Below are positions 18,259 through 28,954 of a stretch of 64,000 nucleotides of DNA, in pieces. Below the pieces are notes generated by a model. It was not told the origin of the DNA, did not search any database, and was given only the letters and a program-made list of their open reading frames with translations. This DNA is from Raineyella sp. LH-20 (lineage in GTDB: Bacteria > Actinomycetota > Actinomycetes > Propionibacteriales > Propionibacteriaceae): the NCBI RefSeq assembly GCF_033110965.1, contig NZ_CP137003.1, positions 3,162,001 to 3,226,000 on the forward strand, in the 5' to 3' direction. A program made the position numbers and the translations under genes. Each line of letters starts with the position of its first letter. Position 1 is the stretch's first letter.

Positions 18259-18945
18259 TCAGGCCTCCAGGGCCCGCAGACGTCGACGCTGGCGACGCCT
18301 TAGCAGCCACCGGTCGATGACGTTCGCCGGCCGGGCGACCAACCCGCCGAGGGTGACACTGCCGGTCAGTTCCAGCAGTGGTGCGCCGGGGGCCGGCCGG
18401 TCGGGCACCTTGATGTGGACCCCGCCGAGGCCCCTGGAGACCCTGTCCGCCCGGACCGCCCACCCTGCGGGGAGGATCAACCGGATGTCACCCGCGCCAC
18501 CGGAGACCTCGATCTGGATCACCCGGGTCTCCGCCTTCGCCTCCAGACAGACCAGGGTCGCGTCGCCCAGGCCGGTCGACACCCTGATGTACGGCGGCAG
18601 TGACCACTCCCCCACCCGGCGGTCGTCGTCGAAGGGCGCCGAGATGATCAGCGGGTCCTCGGGGCGCCAGCCGGGCAGGGCGGACTCCCCCGGCAGGGCG
18701 ACCTGGTCCAGCGGTCGGTTGAAGGGATGCAGGGCGGTGACGTCGTCGGCCATCGACGGGAGCACGGGCGTCAGATCGGCCACCAACTTGTCCAGGTCCC
18801 CGTACGTCCGGGCAGTGAGCGCCTGCTCCAGCCGCTCCCGCCCCTCCGGCATCGTCAGCCGGCCGTCGCCCACCGCATGCTGGAGCAGGTCGACGACCTG
18901 GTCACGCTCGGCGTCGCCGACGCGCATCGCGTCACGTTCAGTCAC
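18259..18945 (-). CDS. DUF1707 domain protein with C-terminal DUF2154/LiaF-like region
   Basis: This 228-aa protein has an N-terminal DUF1707 (SHOCT-like) segment, residues 1-60, recognised by RVGDAERDQVVDLLQHAVGDGRL. The C-terminal half of beta strands resembles the cell-wall-stress LiaF/DUF2154 fold (VCLEAKAETRVIQIEVSGGAG). The function of the family is unknown. The start GTG at 18945 overlaps the cimA stop as GTGA, so it is translated with cimA. Confidence 0.75.
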   Translation of the reverse strand: MTERDAMRVGDAERDQVVDLLQHAVGDGRLTMPEGRERLEQALTARTYGDLDKLVADLTPVLPSMADDVTALHPFNRPLDQVALPGESALPGWRPEDPLIISAPFDDDRRVGEWSLPPYIRVSTGLGDATLVCLEAKAETRVIQIEVSGGAGDIRLILPAGWAVRADRVSRGLGGVHIKVPDRPAPGAPLLELTGSVTLGGLVARPANVIDRWLLRRRQRRRLRALEA

Positions 18946-20621
18946 ATCCCCGAGTCTACGGAGCCGCCGGCCCCCACGGTCTCCTCGACCTCATCGGCCC
19001 CGACGGTCTCCTCGACGTCAGCGGTCCCGACGCGGTTCTCGAACAGGTGGATCAACCCGTAGCGGTACGCGTCGCACAGCGCCTCCCAGGAGGCCTCGAT
19101 GACGTTGGAGCCGACGCCGACGGTCGTCCACGTACGTTCCCCGTTGGTGGTGTCGATCAGCACCCGCACCAGGGCCTCGGTGCCCGAGGAACCGTCCAGG
19201 ATCCGCACCCGGTAGTCCTGCAGGTCGTAGCCGGCGACGGCCGGATAGACCGGGATGAGCGCGCGGCGCAGCGCCATGTCGAGGGCGTTGACCGGGCCGT
19301 TGCCCTCGCCGACGAAGTACTGGGTCCGCCCCTGGGCGACGAGCTTGACGACGGCCTCGCTGACCGGGTCGTTGTCGCCGTTGGCGAACGAGGTGGTGGT
19401 CCAGTGCGCGACGGTGAACACCTCGGGCAGCCGGTCCAGCTGGTCGCGCAGCAGCAGCTCGAAGGAGGCGTCGGCGGCGTCGTACGTGTAGCCCTGCAGC
19501 TCCTTGGACTTCACCCGCTCGGTGACGGCGGCGGCCACCGTACGGTCCGAGAGGTCGAAGCCGAGCTGCTCGCCCTTGATCTGGATGTTCGCCCGGCCGG
19601 CCATGTCGGACACCAGCATCCGCATGTCGTTGCCGACCCGGGCCGGGTCGACATGCTGGTAGAGGTTCGGGTCGACCTTGATCGCCGAGGCGTGCAGCCC
19701 GGCCTTGTGGGCGAACGCCGAGGTGCCGACGTACGCCCGCCGCGGGCCGGCCGGCACATTGGTGATCTCGGCGATCGCCTGGGCCGTACGGGTCGCCTCC
19801 GCCAGGCTGCCCTCGGGCAGCACCTGCCAGCCGTACTTGACCTCCAGGTTGGCGACCACGCTGATGATGTCGGCGTTGCCGGTCCGCTCCCCGTAGCCGT
19901 TGACGCAGCCCTGGACGTGGCTGGCGCCGGCGTCGACGGCCGCCAGGGTGTTGGCCACCGCGCAGCCGGAGTCGTTGTGGCAGTGGATGCCGATCGGCGC
20001 GCCGACCTCGACCGCGGTCGACACGATCTCGCCCATCCAGCTCGGCAGCATGCCGCCGTTCGTGTCGCACAGGACGACCGCCTCGGCACCCGCCTCCGCG
20101 GCGGTGCGGACCACTTCCAGGGCGTACGCCCGGTCGAGGCGGAACCCGTCGAAGAAGTGCTCGGCGTCGATGAAGACCCGCATCCCCTCCGAGCGCAGAT
20201 GGGTCACCGAGTCGCGCAGCATCTCGAGGTTCTCCGCCAGGGTGGTCCGCAGCGCCTCCTGGACATGTCCGACATGGCTCTTCGCGACCAGGGTCGCCAC
20301 CCGGGCGCCGGAGTCGCGCAGTGCGCCGATCAACGGATCGTCGGCTGCCTTCACCCCGACCCGGCGGGTCATCCCGAACGCCACCAGCTCGGCGTTGTGC
20401 AACGCCAGCTCACCGGAGGTCGCCCGCCGGAAGAACTCGGAGTCCTTCGGGTTCGATCCCGGCCAGCCACCCTCGATGAACCCGACCCCGAAGTCGTCCA
20501 GGTAGGCGGCGATCCGGAGCTTGTCGTTGACGGACAGCTGCATGCCCTCCTGCTGCGAGCCGTCCCGCAGGGTGACGTCGTAGACGTGGAAGGTGGGCGG
20601 TGGGGTGGGAGTCGTGACCAT
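18942..20621 (-). CDS. cimA: (R)-citramalate synthase
   Basis: This enzyme condenses pyruvate and acetyl-CoA to (R)-citramalate, the first step of threonine-independent isoleucine synthesis. It is 559 aa. The N-terminal HMGL-like TIM barrel has the signature VTLRDGSQQEG near residue 16, metal-binding HCHNDSGCAVAN near 222 and ERTGNADI. The C-terminal LeuA-type regulatory domain includes QDYRVRILDGSSGTEA. The arrangement and early LRDGSQQEG fit the CimA group (TIGR00977-like) rather than LeuA; LeuA-like 2-isopropylmalate activity is less likely. The transcript begins with a leader peptide and an attenuator. Confidence 0.92.
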   Translation of the reverse strand: MVTTPTPPPTFHVYDVTLRDGSQQEGMQLSVNDKLRIAAYLDDFGVGFIEGGWPGSNPKDSEFFRRATSGELALHNAELVAFGMTRRVGVKAADDPLIGALRDSGARVATLVAKSHVGHVQEALRTTLAENLEMLRDSVTHLRSEGMRVFIDAEHFFDGFRLDRAYALEVVRTAAEAGAEAVVLCDTNGGMLPSWMGEIVSTAVEVGAPIGIHCHNDSGCAVANTLAAVDAGASHVQGCVNGYGERTGNADIISVVANLEVKYGWQVLPEGSLAEATRTAQAIAEITNVPAGPRRAYVGTSAFAHKAGLHASAIKVDPNLYQHVDPARVGNDMRMLVSDMAGRANIQIKGEQLGFDLSDRTVAAAVTERVKSKELQGYTYDAADASFELLLRDQLDRLPEVFTVAHWTTTSFANGDNDPVSEAVVKLVAQGRTQYFVGEGNGPVNALDMALRRALIPVYPAVAGYDLQDYRVRILDGSSGTEALVRVLIDTTNGERTWTTVGVGSNVIEASWEALCDAYRYGLIHLFENRVGTADVEETVGADEVEETVGAGGSVDSGM

Positions 20622-20697
20622 GGACTCGGTCCTCTGTTCGATGGGTCGTACGCCCCTCGCGATGGCGATGGCGGACGGAGATGCGGTGGGATGGGCA

Positions 20698-20728
20698 ACA
20701 AAAAACCTCCTGTACAGGGACAGGAGGT
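20698..20728 (-). terminator. Attenuator terminator before cimA
   Basis: A perfect 9-bp stem (20705-20713 with 20720-20728), loop ACAGGG, is followed by TTTTTTGTT on the minus strand. It lies between the leader peptide and cimA, about 80 nt before the start codon. Confidence 0.88.
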
Positions 20729-20729
20729 G

Positions 20730-20765
20730 GAGCGCGTCGGGGCCGGGGAGGGCTCAGACGCGCTC
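20730..20765 (-). promoter_or_regulatory. Leader hairpin overlapping the end of the cimA leader peptide
   Basis: Perfect 9-bp stem GAGCGCGTC / GACGCGCTC. The 5' arm covers the last three sense codons of the leader peptide, so a ribosome there would block it. It abuts the terminator stem. Which longer pairing acts as the antiterminator was not resolved. Confidence 0.65.
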
Positions 20766-20792
20766 GGGAATAATGACCGTGCGACGTGTCAT
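20754..20792 (-). CDS. Leader peptide for cimA attenuation (MTRRTVIIPERV)
   Basis: A 12-codon frame with AGGATGG 6 nt before its ATG. It contains Val-Ile-Ile near the middle and Val as the last residue. Both Ile codons are ATT, rare in this GC-rich genome. It ends within the first arm of a hairpin that is followed by a strong terminator before cimA. Starvation for charged Ile or Val tRNA would stall a ribosome here and favour read-through. The mechanism is inferred from layout. Confidence 0.75.
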   Translation of the reverse strand: MTRRTVIIPERV

Positions 20793-21015
20793 GCCGACCA
20801 TCCTGCCCGCAGCCGTCCAGCCGCGCCACCCCCTTTCTCACGAAATGAGATCCGGACGGCGCCGATCGCCGGGATCGGCCCGCTCCGGACCCACGGACAG
20901 TGCGGGGGCGCCGCGGAGCGGCACGATCCGCGGACCGTACGCGCACGTGCCGTGAGGTCCCTGTCCCCGTGCGACGCACCGGCCGGTCCCCATCGGCCAC
21001 TCCCGCAGACGAGGC

Positions 21016-21051
21016 ACGGGGCGGGCCCCAGATCTGTGGGGTCCGCCCCGT
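21016..21051 (-). terminator. Terminator-like hairpin after ilvE
   Basis: 15-bp stem with one wobble (21016-21030 with 21037-21051), loop GATCTG, 24 nt after the ilvE stop. No T-tract. Confidence 0.6.
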
Positions 21052-21075
21052 GGCGGGAGCAGTGTGCGCCGCGAC

Positions 21076-22164
<1,089 letters not shown>

Positions 22165-22172
22165 GGAGGAGA

Positions 22173-22178
22173 ATGTTA
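22173..22178 (-). promoter_or_regulatory. -10-like TAACAT before ilvE
   Basis: TAACAT lies 8 nt before the ilvE ATG. Together with TAGCCT before leuB it gives a divergent pair of candidate leaderless promoters. Confidence 0.4.
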
Positions 22179-22283
22179 GTCCTCCCCCGCCTCCCCCGAG
22201 GCAGGTGAGACCCCTTCATCGGCCCGATCCCCGGACGGAACCCGGGGTTCGTGAGATCCGGCCCATCCGGCGGCGCCCGCCGA

Positions 22284-22289
22284 TAGCCT
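22284..22289 (+). promoter_or_regulatory. -10-like TAGCCT before leuB
   Basis: TAGCCT lies 6 nt before the GTG at 22296. No ribosome site is visible, consistent with leaderless translation from GTG. Confidence 0.45.
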
Positions 22290-22295
22290 GACGCC

Positions 22296-23366
22296 GTGTC
22301 TACTCAGAACTCTGCTGATCGCCCGTCCATCGCCGTGATCGCCGGCGACGGCATCGGTCCCGAGGTCGTCGCCGAGGGCCTCAAGGTCCTCGACGCCGTG
22401 GCCGGACCGGACGCCTTCGACAAGGTCCACTACGACCTGGGCGCCGACCGCTGGCTGCGCACCGGGGAGGTGCTGCCCGAAGCCGAGATGGAGTCCCTCG
22501 CCCAGCACGACGCCATCCTGCTGGGTGCGGTCGGCGCGGCCCCCGGGGACACCCGGATCCCGTCGGGCATCCTCGAGCGGGGCCTGCTGCTGAAGCTGCG
22601 TTTCGCCTTCGACCACTACGTCAACCTCCGCCCGTCGAAGCTCTACCCCGGTGTGCCCACCCCGCTGGCCCCGCATGTGACCGAGGGCAAGGAGATCGAC
22701 TTCGTCGTCGTCCGTGAGGGCACCGAGGGCCTGTACGCCGGCAACGGCGGCCGGGTGCGCGCCGGCACCGTGCACGAGATCGCCACCGAGGTGTCGGTCA
22801 ACACCGCGTACGGCGTGGAGCGGGTCGTCCGGTTCGCGTTCGCGCACGCGACGAAGCGGCGCAACAAGGTGACCCTGGTGCACAAGCACAACGTGCTGGT
22901 CAACGCCGGCGGACTGTGGCGCCGGATCTTCGAGGCCGTCGCGGCCGAGTACCCGCAGGTCGAGACCGACTACCTGCACATCGACGCCGCCACCATCTTC
23001 ATGGCGACCGACCCCGCCCGCTTCGACGTGCTGGTCACCGACAACCTGTTCGGCGACATCATCACCGACCTGGCCGGCGCGGTGACCGGCGGCATCGGCC
23101 TGGCCGCCTCCGGCAACCTCAACCCATCCGGCGCCTACCCGTCGATGTTCGAGCCGGTGCACGGTTCCGCGCCCGATATCGCCGGCCAGCAGAAGGCCGA
23201 TCCGACCGCCGCGATCCTCTCCGTCGCGATGATGCTGGACCACCTGGGCCGCACCGACGAGGCGGCCCGGATCGTCGCCGCCGTCGACGCCGACGTCCTC
23301 AGCCGGGGCACCGCGGTGCGCACCACCGCCGAGATCGGCGACGCGATCGCCGCCCGCCTGTCCTGA
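22296..23366 (+). CDS. leuB: 3-isopropylmalate dehydrogenase
   Basis: This enzyme oxidises and decarboxylates 3-isopropylmalate in leucine synthesis. The same type of enzyme also acts on 3-methylmalate in the citramalate route to isoleucine. It is 356 aa, with [12 protein letters not shown] at the N-terminus, the [11 protein letters not shown] substrate loop, the VREGTEGLY motif, [13 protein letters not shown] metal site and [12 protein letters not shown] for NAD+. The start is GTG at 22296. The position beside cimA and ilvE supports a double role, but this is inference. Confidence 0.96.
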   Translation: MSTQNSADRPSIAVIAGDGIGPEVVAEGLKVLDAVAGPDAFDKVHYDLGADRWLRTGEVLPEAEMESLAQHDAILLGAVGAAPGDTRIPSGILERGLLLKLRFAFDHYVNLRPSKLYPGVPTPLAPHVTEGKEIDFVVVREGTEGLYAGNGGRVRAGTVHEIATEVSVNTAYGVERVVRFAFAHATKRRNKVTLVHKHNVLVNAGGLWRRIFEAVAAEYPQVETDYLHIDAATIFMATDPARFDVLVTDNLFGDIITDLAGAVTGGIGLAASGNLNPSGAYPSMFEPVHGSAPDIAGQQKADPTAAILSVAMMLDHLGRTDEAARIVAAVDADVLSRGTAVRTTAEIGDAIAARLS

Positions 23367-23404
23367 TCCGGCGCTGTCCTGATCCGGCTCGAGCGCGCCG
23401 CGTC

Positions 23405-23977
23405 GTGAGTCTGTCCGCCTCCCCCTGGGACGTTCCCGACCTGGTCGGCAGCGCCCTGCGGGAATCGCTGCGGATCGGCTATCTCGATTCGACGCGCTCG
23501 GAGACCGGCCGGCTGCTGGCCACCCTGGCGGCCTCCCGGACCGGCACGATCGCCGATCTGGGCACCGGCTGCGGGGTGGGCGCGGCCTGGCTGCGCACCG
23601 GCGCCCCCGCAGGCACCCGGGTCGTCACGGTCGAGCGGGACCCGGGACTGGCCCGCAGCGCCGCCCGACTGTTCGCCGGCACGGGGGTCGAGGTGCTGGC
23701 CGGCGACTGGAGCACGATGGACTGGGCGGAGCATGACGTCACGACGCTCTCCCTGGTCACCGTGGACATGGAGACCGCCCGCGACCAGCGGGACCGGCTG
23801 GTTGACCTGCTCGCACCGGGCGCCTTCCTCGTCCTCGAGGATCCGCGTCCCTGGCAGGATCTCGGCACACCGCGCGACGGGGTGGCCCTGCAGGCATGGC
23901 TGCACGACCAGCGGCTGCTGTGCTGCGAGGTCTCCGTCGCTCCGGACGCCGGGCTGCTGCTCTGCACCCGGATCTGA
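23405..23977 (+). CDS. SAM-dependent O-methyltransferase-like protein
   Basis: This 190-aa Rossmann-fold methyltransferase has the SAM motif IADLGTGCGVGAAWL at about residues 47-61, the acidic end of strand 2 (VVTVERDPGLA), and VLAGDWSTMDW. It most resembles class I O-methyltransferases and related small methyltransferases; the substrate is unknown. It follows leuB by 38 nt on the same strand and may be co-transcribed. The GTG at 23405 has no clear ribosome site. A later start is possible. Confidence 0.7.
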   Translation: MSLSASPWDVPDLVGSALRESLRIGYLDSTRSETGRLLATLAASRTGTIADLGTGCGVGAAWLRTGAPAGTRVVTVERDPGLARSAARLFAGTGVEVLAGDWSTMDWAEHDVTTLSLVTVDMETARDQRDRLVDLLAPGAFLVLEDPRPWQDLGTPRDGVALQAWLHDQRLLCCEVSVAPDAGLLLCTRI

Positions 23978-24011
23978 CCGTACGACACGATCCGGCCACC
24001 GGCGGTGAACG

Positions 24012-24143
24012 TCAGCTGCCATTGGGCTGGCCGGGACCTCCTTGACGAGGGCGGGACCGAACGTCGGCCAGAAGGTCCTTCATCGCAACACGCGACTTCG
24101 GACCGATGACCCGAGGTCCGGCGACGTAGTCACCGAACCACAT
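24012..24143 (-). pseudogene. Relic of a second ilvC (ketol-acid reductoisomerase fragment)
   Basis: The minus-strand frame reads [20 protein letters not shown] then DLLADV. It aligns with [20 protein letters not shown] and SLLADI of the intact IlvC encoded at 24479-25513. DNA identity is high over about 85 bp (compare 24061-24148 with 24670-24760) and then stops on both sides. The fragment covers about 30 residues of the C-terminal knotted domain and lacks the NADPH domain. The differences are spread out, so it looks like an old duplicate or the remnant of a divergent paralogue rather than a recent copy. Confidence 0.75.
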
Positions 24144-24216
24144 CGCGGGGTGCCTCCGACCTTCTGGGAGACGCCCTTTGGACGTGAGCACCGGGCAGGC
24201 ACTGCCCCGCTCATCT

Positions 24217-24260
24217 CGCCCGTGCGAATGTGCTCGTCATTCAACACATTCGCACGGGCG
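24217..24260. repeat. 16-bp perfect inverted repeat
   Basis: CGCCCGTGCGAATGTG (24217-24232) and its complement (24245-24260) enclose a 12-nt loop, and outer TCATC/GATGA bases extend the pairing with a small bulge. There is no T-tract on either strand. It lies between the ilvC relic and the ilvC terminator and could be a terminator or a small mobile-element remnant. Confidence 0.7.
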
Positions 24261-24378
24261 AAGCGATGAGCTCTACGTTTCGACCATGCCGCCCGCGTTC
24301 CCATCGCCGCGGTCGGTGCAAACCCCGCGGGCCGGCATCACCGTTGCGCTGAACGACGCACAGGCTGAACGATGCACA

Positions 24379-24405
24379 GAGGGCCGGGGATAACCCCCGG
24401 CCCTC
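24379..24405 (-). terminator. Terminator after ilvC
   Basis: Perfect 11-bp GC-rich stem (24379-24389 with 24395-24405), loop ATAAC, about 75 nt past the ilvC stop. It probably ends the ilvBNC transcript. Confidence 0.65.
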
Positions 24406-24478
24406 TTCAGCACATCGTCGGACTCGGCTCAGTGACCCTGGGCCCTCGGGCTCAGGTCAGTGGGTCGAGCGCCACCGA

Positions 24479-25573
<1,095 letters not shown>

Positions 25574-25645
25574 CTAGAGGAGAGGGGACGTACGGGGCCC
25601 GGCGGTTTCACCCGTTGGGTCTGATTCAGCACCGGGTCTGCTGGT

Positions 25646-26176
25646 TCAGCGCTGGGTCTGCTGGGCCCGCTCCCTGCGGGTCTTCTCGCTGATCGACTTG
25701 GACCCTCGACCGAGGGCGACCAGGCCGGACTGGGCGAGTTCGCGGATGCCGTACGGCTCCAGCATGGCCAGCAGCGAGTCGAGCTTGTCCGGGTTGCCGG
25801 TGACGACCATGGTGATCGACTCGGGGGTGACGTCGACCGTCCTGGCCTTGAACAGCTGGACGATGTCGAGGATCTCGCTGCGGGTGTTCGCGTCGCAGCG
25901 GACCTTGACCACCTGGAGCTCGCGACGGATCGCGTCCGGCTCCAGTTCGACGATCTTGAGCACCTCGATCAGCTTGTTGAGCTGCTTGGTGATCTGCTCG
26001 AGGACGAGATCGTCGACGTCGACGACGACCGTCATCCGGGAGATGCCTTCGTTCTCGGTCGGGCCGACGGCCAACGACTCGATGTTGTATCCGCGGCGGG
26101 AGAAGAGCGCGGCGACACGGGTGAGGACACCCGGCTTGTCCGCGACGAGGACGCTCAGCGTACGGTGACTGCTCAC
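25646..26176 (-). CDS. ilvN: Acetolactate synthase small (regulatory) subunit
   Basis: This regulatory subunit binds valine and stimulates the catalytic subunit IlvB. It is 176 aa with an N-terminal ACT domain ([20 protein letters not shown], residues 6-25; [12 protein letters not shown]) and a C-terminal ALS_ss_C domain. The start GTG at 26176 overlaps the ilvB stop as GTGA, giving translational coupling in a 1:1 complex. Confidence 0.96.
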   Translation of the reverse strand: MSSHRTLSVLVADKPGVLTRVAALFSRRGYNIESLAVGPTENEGISRMTVVVDVDDLVLEQITKQLNKLIEVLKIVELEPDAIRRELQVVKVRCDANTRSEILDIVQLFKARTVDVTPESITMVVTGNPDKLDSLLAMLEPYGIRELAQSGLVALGRGSKSISEKTRRERAQQTQR

Positions 26177-27930
26177 AGTTCTTCCTCTTCCCACTTCGGC
26201 GCCATGTCGCGCGCGATCCTGATGTCGTCGTTGCTGAGGCCGGCGGCCACCATCGGCCACACCATGGCGTCCTTGTGCACCACGAATTCCACCACCACAG
26301 GGCGGTCGTTGATCGCCATCGCCTGCTCGATCACCGCATCGACCTCCTCGGCGGTCTCGGCCCGCAGTCCGACGCAGCCCATCGCCTCGGCGAGCTTCGG
26401 GAAGTCCGGGATGCGATAGGAGTGCAGGTCGGTGTTGGAGTAGCGGGCGTTGTAGAACAGCGTCTGCCACTGGCGCACCATGCCGAGCGACTCGTTGTTG
26501 ATCACCGCGATCTTGATCGGGATGCCCTCCAGGGCGCAGGTGACCAGCTCCTGGTTGGTCATCTGGAAACAACCGTCACCGTCGATGCCCCAGACCACCG
26601 CGTCGGGCTGGCCGACCTTGGCGCCCATCGCGGCGGGCACGCAGTAGCCCATGGTGCCGAGGCCGCCGGAGTTGAGCCAGTGACCCGGCTTCTCGAACGG
26701 CAGGAAGTGCGCCGACCACATCTGGTGCTGCCCCACGCCGGTGACGTAGTAGGCATCCGGGCCGGCGATCTGGCCGATGCGCTGGATCACCTGCTGCGGG
26801 GAGAGCCGGTCCAGCCCCTCCTCCCAGCCGAGCGGGTACTTGGCGGCCATCTCGGTGAGGTAGCCGGTCCAGGCGCTGTAGTCGGGCATCGACGACTCGG
26901 CCCGCAGCGTCTGGTTGAGGTCGATCAGCACCTCGCGGACGTCGCCGACGATCGGGACGTCGGCGATCCGGTTCTTCGAGATCTCGGCCGGGTCGATGTC
27001 GGCGTGGATGACCTTCGCCCCGGGGGCGAAGGAGTCCAGCCGTCCGGTGACCCGGTCGTCGAAGCGGGTGCCCAGCGCGATCAGCAGGTCGGACTGCTGC
27101 AGCGCGCCCACCGCCGCGACCGTACCGTGCATGCCGGGCATGCCGAAGTTGAGCGGATGGGAGTCCGGGAAGGCGCCGCGGGCCATCAACGTGGTCACCA
27201 CCGGGATCCCGGTGAGCTCGACCAACTCGGCCAGTTCCGCGGCGGCCTGTGCCTTGATCACGCCGCCGCCGACGTAGAGCACCGGGCGGCGGGCCTCGGT
27301 GATCAGCCGCGCGGCCTCCTTGACCTGGCGGTGGTGCGGCCGGGTGGTCGGGTGGTAGCCGGGCAGGTCGATCTCGTCGGGCCAGACGAACGCTGCGGTG
27401 CCCTGCAAGGCGTCCTTGGTGATGTCCACCAGCACCGGTCCGGGGCGACCGGACGAGGCGATGTAGAAGGCCTCCTTGATCGCCAGCGGGATGTCCTCGG
27501 CCTTCGTCACCAGGAAGCTGTGCTTGGTCACCGGCATCGTGATGCCGCGGATGTCGGCCTCCTGGAAGGCGTCGGTGCCGATCATCGACGAGCCGACCTG
27601 CCCCGTGATCGCGACCATCGGGACCGAGTCCATCATCGCGTCGGTGATCGGGGTGACCAGGTTGGTGGCACCCGGCCCGGAGGTCGCCATGCAGACGCCG
27701 ACCCGGCCGGTCGTCATCGCGTAGCCCTGGGCGGCGTGGCCGGCCCCCTGCTCGTGACGGCAGAGGATGTGCCGGATCTGCGTGGAGTCCAGCAGCGGGT
27801 CGTACGCCGGCAGGATGGCACCGCCGGGGAGGCCGAAAATGACGTCTACCCCGACGTGCTCCAACGACCGGACCAGCGCCTGCGCGCCGGTCAGCATCGG
27901 TGTGGTGGACGTAGCGGTTGTGTCCTCCAT
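26173..27930 (-). CDS. ilvB: Acetolactate synthase large (catalytic) subunit
   Basis: This thiamine-diphosphate enzyme makes acetolactate or acetohydroxybutyrate, the first common step of branched-chain amino acid synthesis. It is 585 aa. The N-terminal PYR domain has [14 protein letters not shown] and the catalytic Glu in [15 protein letters not shown]. The PP domain has the ThDP motif [15 protein letters not shown] followed by [16 protein letters not shown] at 27930 ([10 protein letters not shown]) is the likely start; the frame runs on upstream into the attenuator and cannot be coding there. Confidence 0.97.
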   Translation of the reverse strand: MEDTTATSTTPMLTGAQALVRSLEHVGVDVIFGLPGGAILPAYDPLLDSTQIRHILCRHEQGAGHAAQGYAMTTGRVGVCMATSGPGATNLVTPITDAMMDSVPMVAITGQVGSSMIGTDAFQEADIRGITMPVTKHSFLVTKAEDIPLAIKEAFYIASSGRPGPVLVDITKDALQGTAAFVWPDEIDLPGYHPTTRPHHRQVKEAARLITEARRPVLYVGGGVIKAQAAAELAELVELTGIPVVTTLMARGAFPDSHPLNFGMPGMHGTVAAVGALQQSDLLIALGTRFDDRVTGRLDSFAPGAKVIHADIDPAEISKNRIADVPIVGDVREVLIDLNQTLRAESSMPDYSAWTGYLTEMAAKYPLGWEEGLDRLSPQQVIQRIGQIAGPDAYYVTGVGQHQMWSAHFLPFEKPGHWLNSGGLGTMGYCVPAAMGAKVGQPDAVVWGIDGDGCFQMTNQELVTCALEGIPIKIAVINNESLGMVRQWQTLFYNARYSNTDLHSYRIPDFPKLAEAMGCVGLRAETAEEVDAVIEQAMAINDRPVVVEFVVHKDAMVWPMVAAGLSNDDIRIARDMAPKWEEEEL

Positions 27931-27978
27931 GGCCTCTCTACTTCCTCTGGACGGATGGGTCGTCGGTGATCCTGCAAC

Positions 27979-28011
27979 AAAAAACCCCCGCCGCCACGTG
28001 GCGTGCGAGGG
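27979..28011 (-). terminator. Attenuator terminator before ilvB
   Basis: On the minus strand, CCCTCGC, a bulged base, the self-complementary CGCCACGTGGCG, then GCGGGGG form a long stem followed by TTTTTTGTTG. It lies about 50 nt before the ilvB ATG. Confidence 0.8.
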
Positions 28012-28013
28012 AA

Positions 28014-28047
28014 GCGTGTCCGGTCGGGGCAAGCCCGAGGGACACGC
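28014..28047 (-). promoter_or_regulatory. Leader hairpin between ilvB leader peptide and terminator
   Basis: A perfect 8-bp stem, GCGTGTCC (28040-28047 strand) with GGACACGC (28014-28021), begins at the last base of the leader peptide stop codon. It has the same relative position as the hairpin in the cimA leader. Confidence 0.65.
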
Positions 28048-28076
28048 TAGGAGACTACGAGAATCAAGCCGAGCAC
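28047..28076 (-). CDS. Leader peptide for ilvBN attenuation (MLGLILVVS)
   Basis: A nine-codon frame, GTG CTC GGC TTG ATT CTC GTA GTC TCC TAG, contains three Leu, one Ile and two Val after the start. It ends where the first arm of a hairpin begins, and a T-tailed terminator follows before ilvB. This is the pattern of classic ilv leader peptides in other bacteria. GGGAG lies 10 nt before the GTG, and a TTGACA -35-like hexamer lies about 30 nt upstream. Function is inferred from layout. Confidence 0.8.
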   Translation of the reverse strand: MLGLILVVS

Positions 28077-28204
28077 GGAAAGAACACTCCCGCACCGGCG
28101 ATGATCCTGTCAACCGATCCGCAAGGATTCCCAGCATGTGGATGTGATGTTGGTCACGGCGACGGTGACCGGGCAGTCCGGACGTCCGGGCACGGCGGCT
28201 GCCC

Positions 28205-28210
28205 TAGGGT
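28205..28210 (+). promoter_or_regulatory. -10-like TAGGGT before tenA
   Basis: TAGGGT lies 6 nt before the ATG at 28217, with no ribosome site. It has the same spacing as the hexamer before the FAH gene. Confidence 0.5.
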
Positions 28211-28216
28211 GGCGGC

Positions 28217-28918
28217 ATGCCCTTCACCGCCACGCTGCGCGATACGTACGCCGACCTGTTCGAGGCGTTCTGGGCCCATCCGTTCTTCCGGGGGCTGCTC
28301 GACGCCACGGCCGCGAAGGAGGCGGTGGTGCACTACGTCGGCCAGGACGTGCAGTACCTGCGGTCGTTCCTGCGGTGCTACGGACTCGGGATGGCGATGG
28401 CGCCGGACACCGACTGGACCGCCTTCTTCCTCGACGGCGCACGGCTGATGCTCGAGGAGGAGCCGGACGCGCACCGGGCACTGGTCGAGCACTTCGGCGT
28501 CGACTACGAAGCCTGCCAGGCGTCCCGGCTGACGCCGACGTCCCAGGCGTACGCCGACCACATGGAGCTGGCCGGCCACGACACCCTCGGGGTGCTGATG
28601 GCCGCCCTGCTGCCCTGCCAGTGGACGTACACCTGGGCGGCGCTGCGCGCCTTCCGCGAGCAGGCGCCGGGGCCGGACCACCCGTTCCGGGCCTGGTTCG
28701 ACTTCTACGCCTCCGAGGACTGCCAGGCCCTGGTGGCCGACTACCGCGACCGGATCGACGCGCTCGCCGCGGCGGCCGGCCCGGAGGAACGGACCCGGAT
28801 GGAGCGTGCCTTCGCCGACTCGATGTACCACGAGGTCGCGTTCTGGCAGATGGCCGCCTCCGGGGAGACCTGGGAGCGGCTGCCGGCCCGCATCCTGCAG
28901 CCGCGGGACGCCGGCTGA
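28217..28918 (+). CDS. tenA: TenA-family thiaminase II / aminopyrimidine salvage enzyme
   Basis: This is a 233-aa helical protein of the TenA family. The C-type enzymes hydrolyse aminopyrimidine breakdown products of thiamine for salvage. The catalytic Cys is in ALLPCQWTY near residue 138 and the C-terminal catalytic Glu region is FADSMYHEVAFW near residue 205. DYEACQASRLTPTSQAYA supplies the substrate-pocket region. No thiamine riboswitch was seen upstream and no thi genes are adjacent, so the exact substrate is inferred. Confidence 0.88.
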   Translation: MPFTATLRDTYADLFEAFWAHPFFRGLLDATAAKEAVVHYVGQDVQYLRSFLRCYGLGMAMAPDTDWTAFFLDGARLMLEEEPDAHRALVEHFGVDYEACQASRLTPTSQAYADHMELAGHDTLGVLMAALLPCQWTYTWAALRAFREQAPGPDHPFRAWFDFYASEDCQALVADYRDRIDALAAAAGPEERTRMERAFADSMYHEVAFWQMAASGETWERLPARILQPRDAG

Positions 28919-28954
28919 CTCCCGCCGGGCGATCAGGCGGCGATCAGCGGGCGA

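Noticed and set aside
28077-28137. Upstream extension of the ilvB frame by about 60 codons
   Set aside because: It reads through the leader peptide and attenuator. The protein family begins near [10 protein letters not shown] at 27930.
28141-28216. A thiamine riboswitch before tenA
   Set aside because: The gap to the start is short, lacks the conserved CUGAGA element, and carries a TAGGGT hexamer 6 nt from the ATG.
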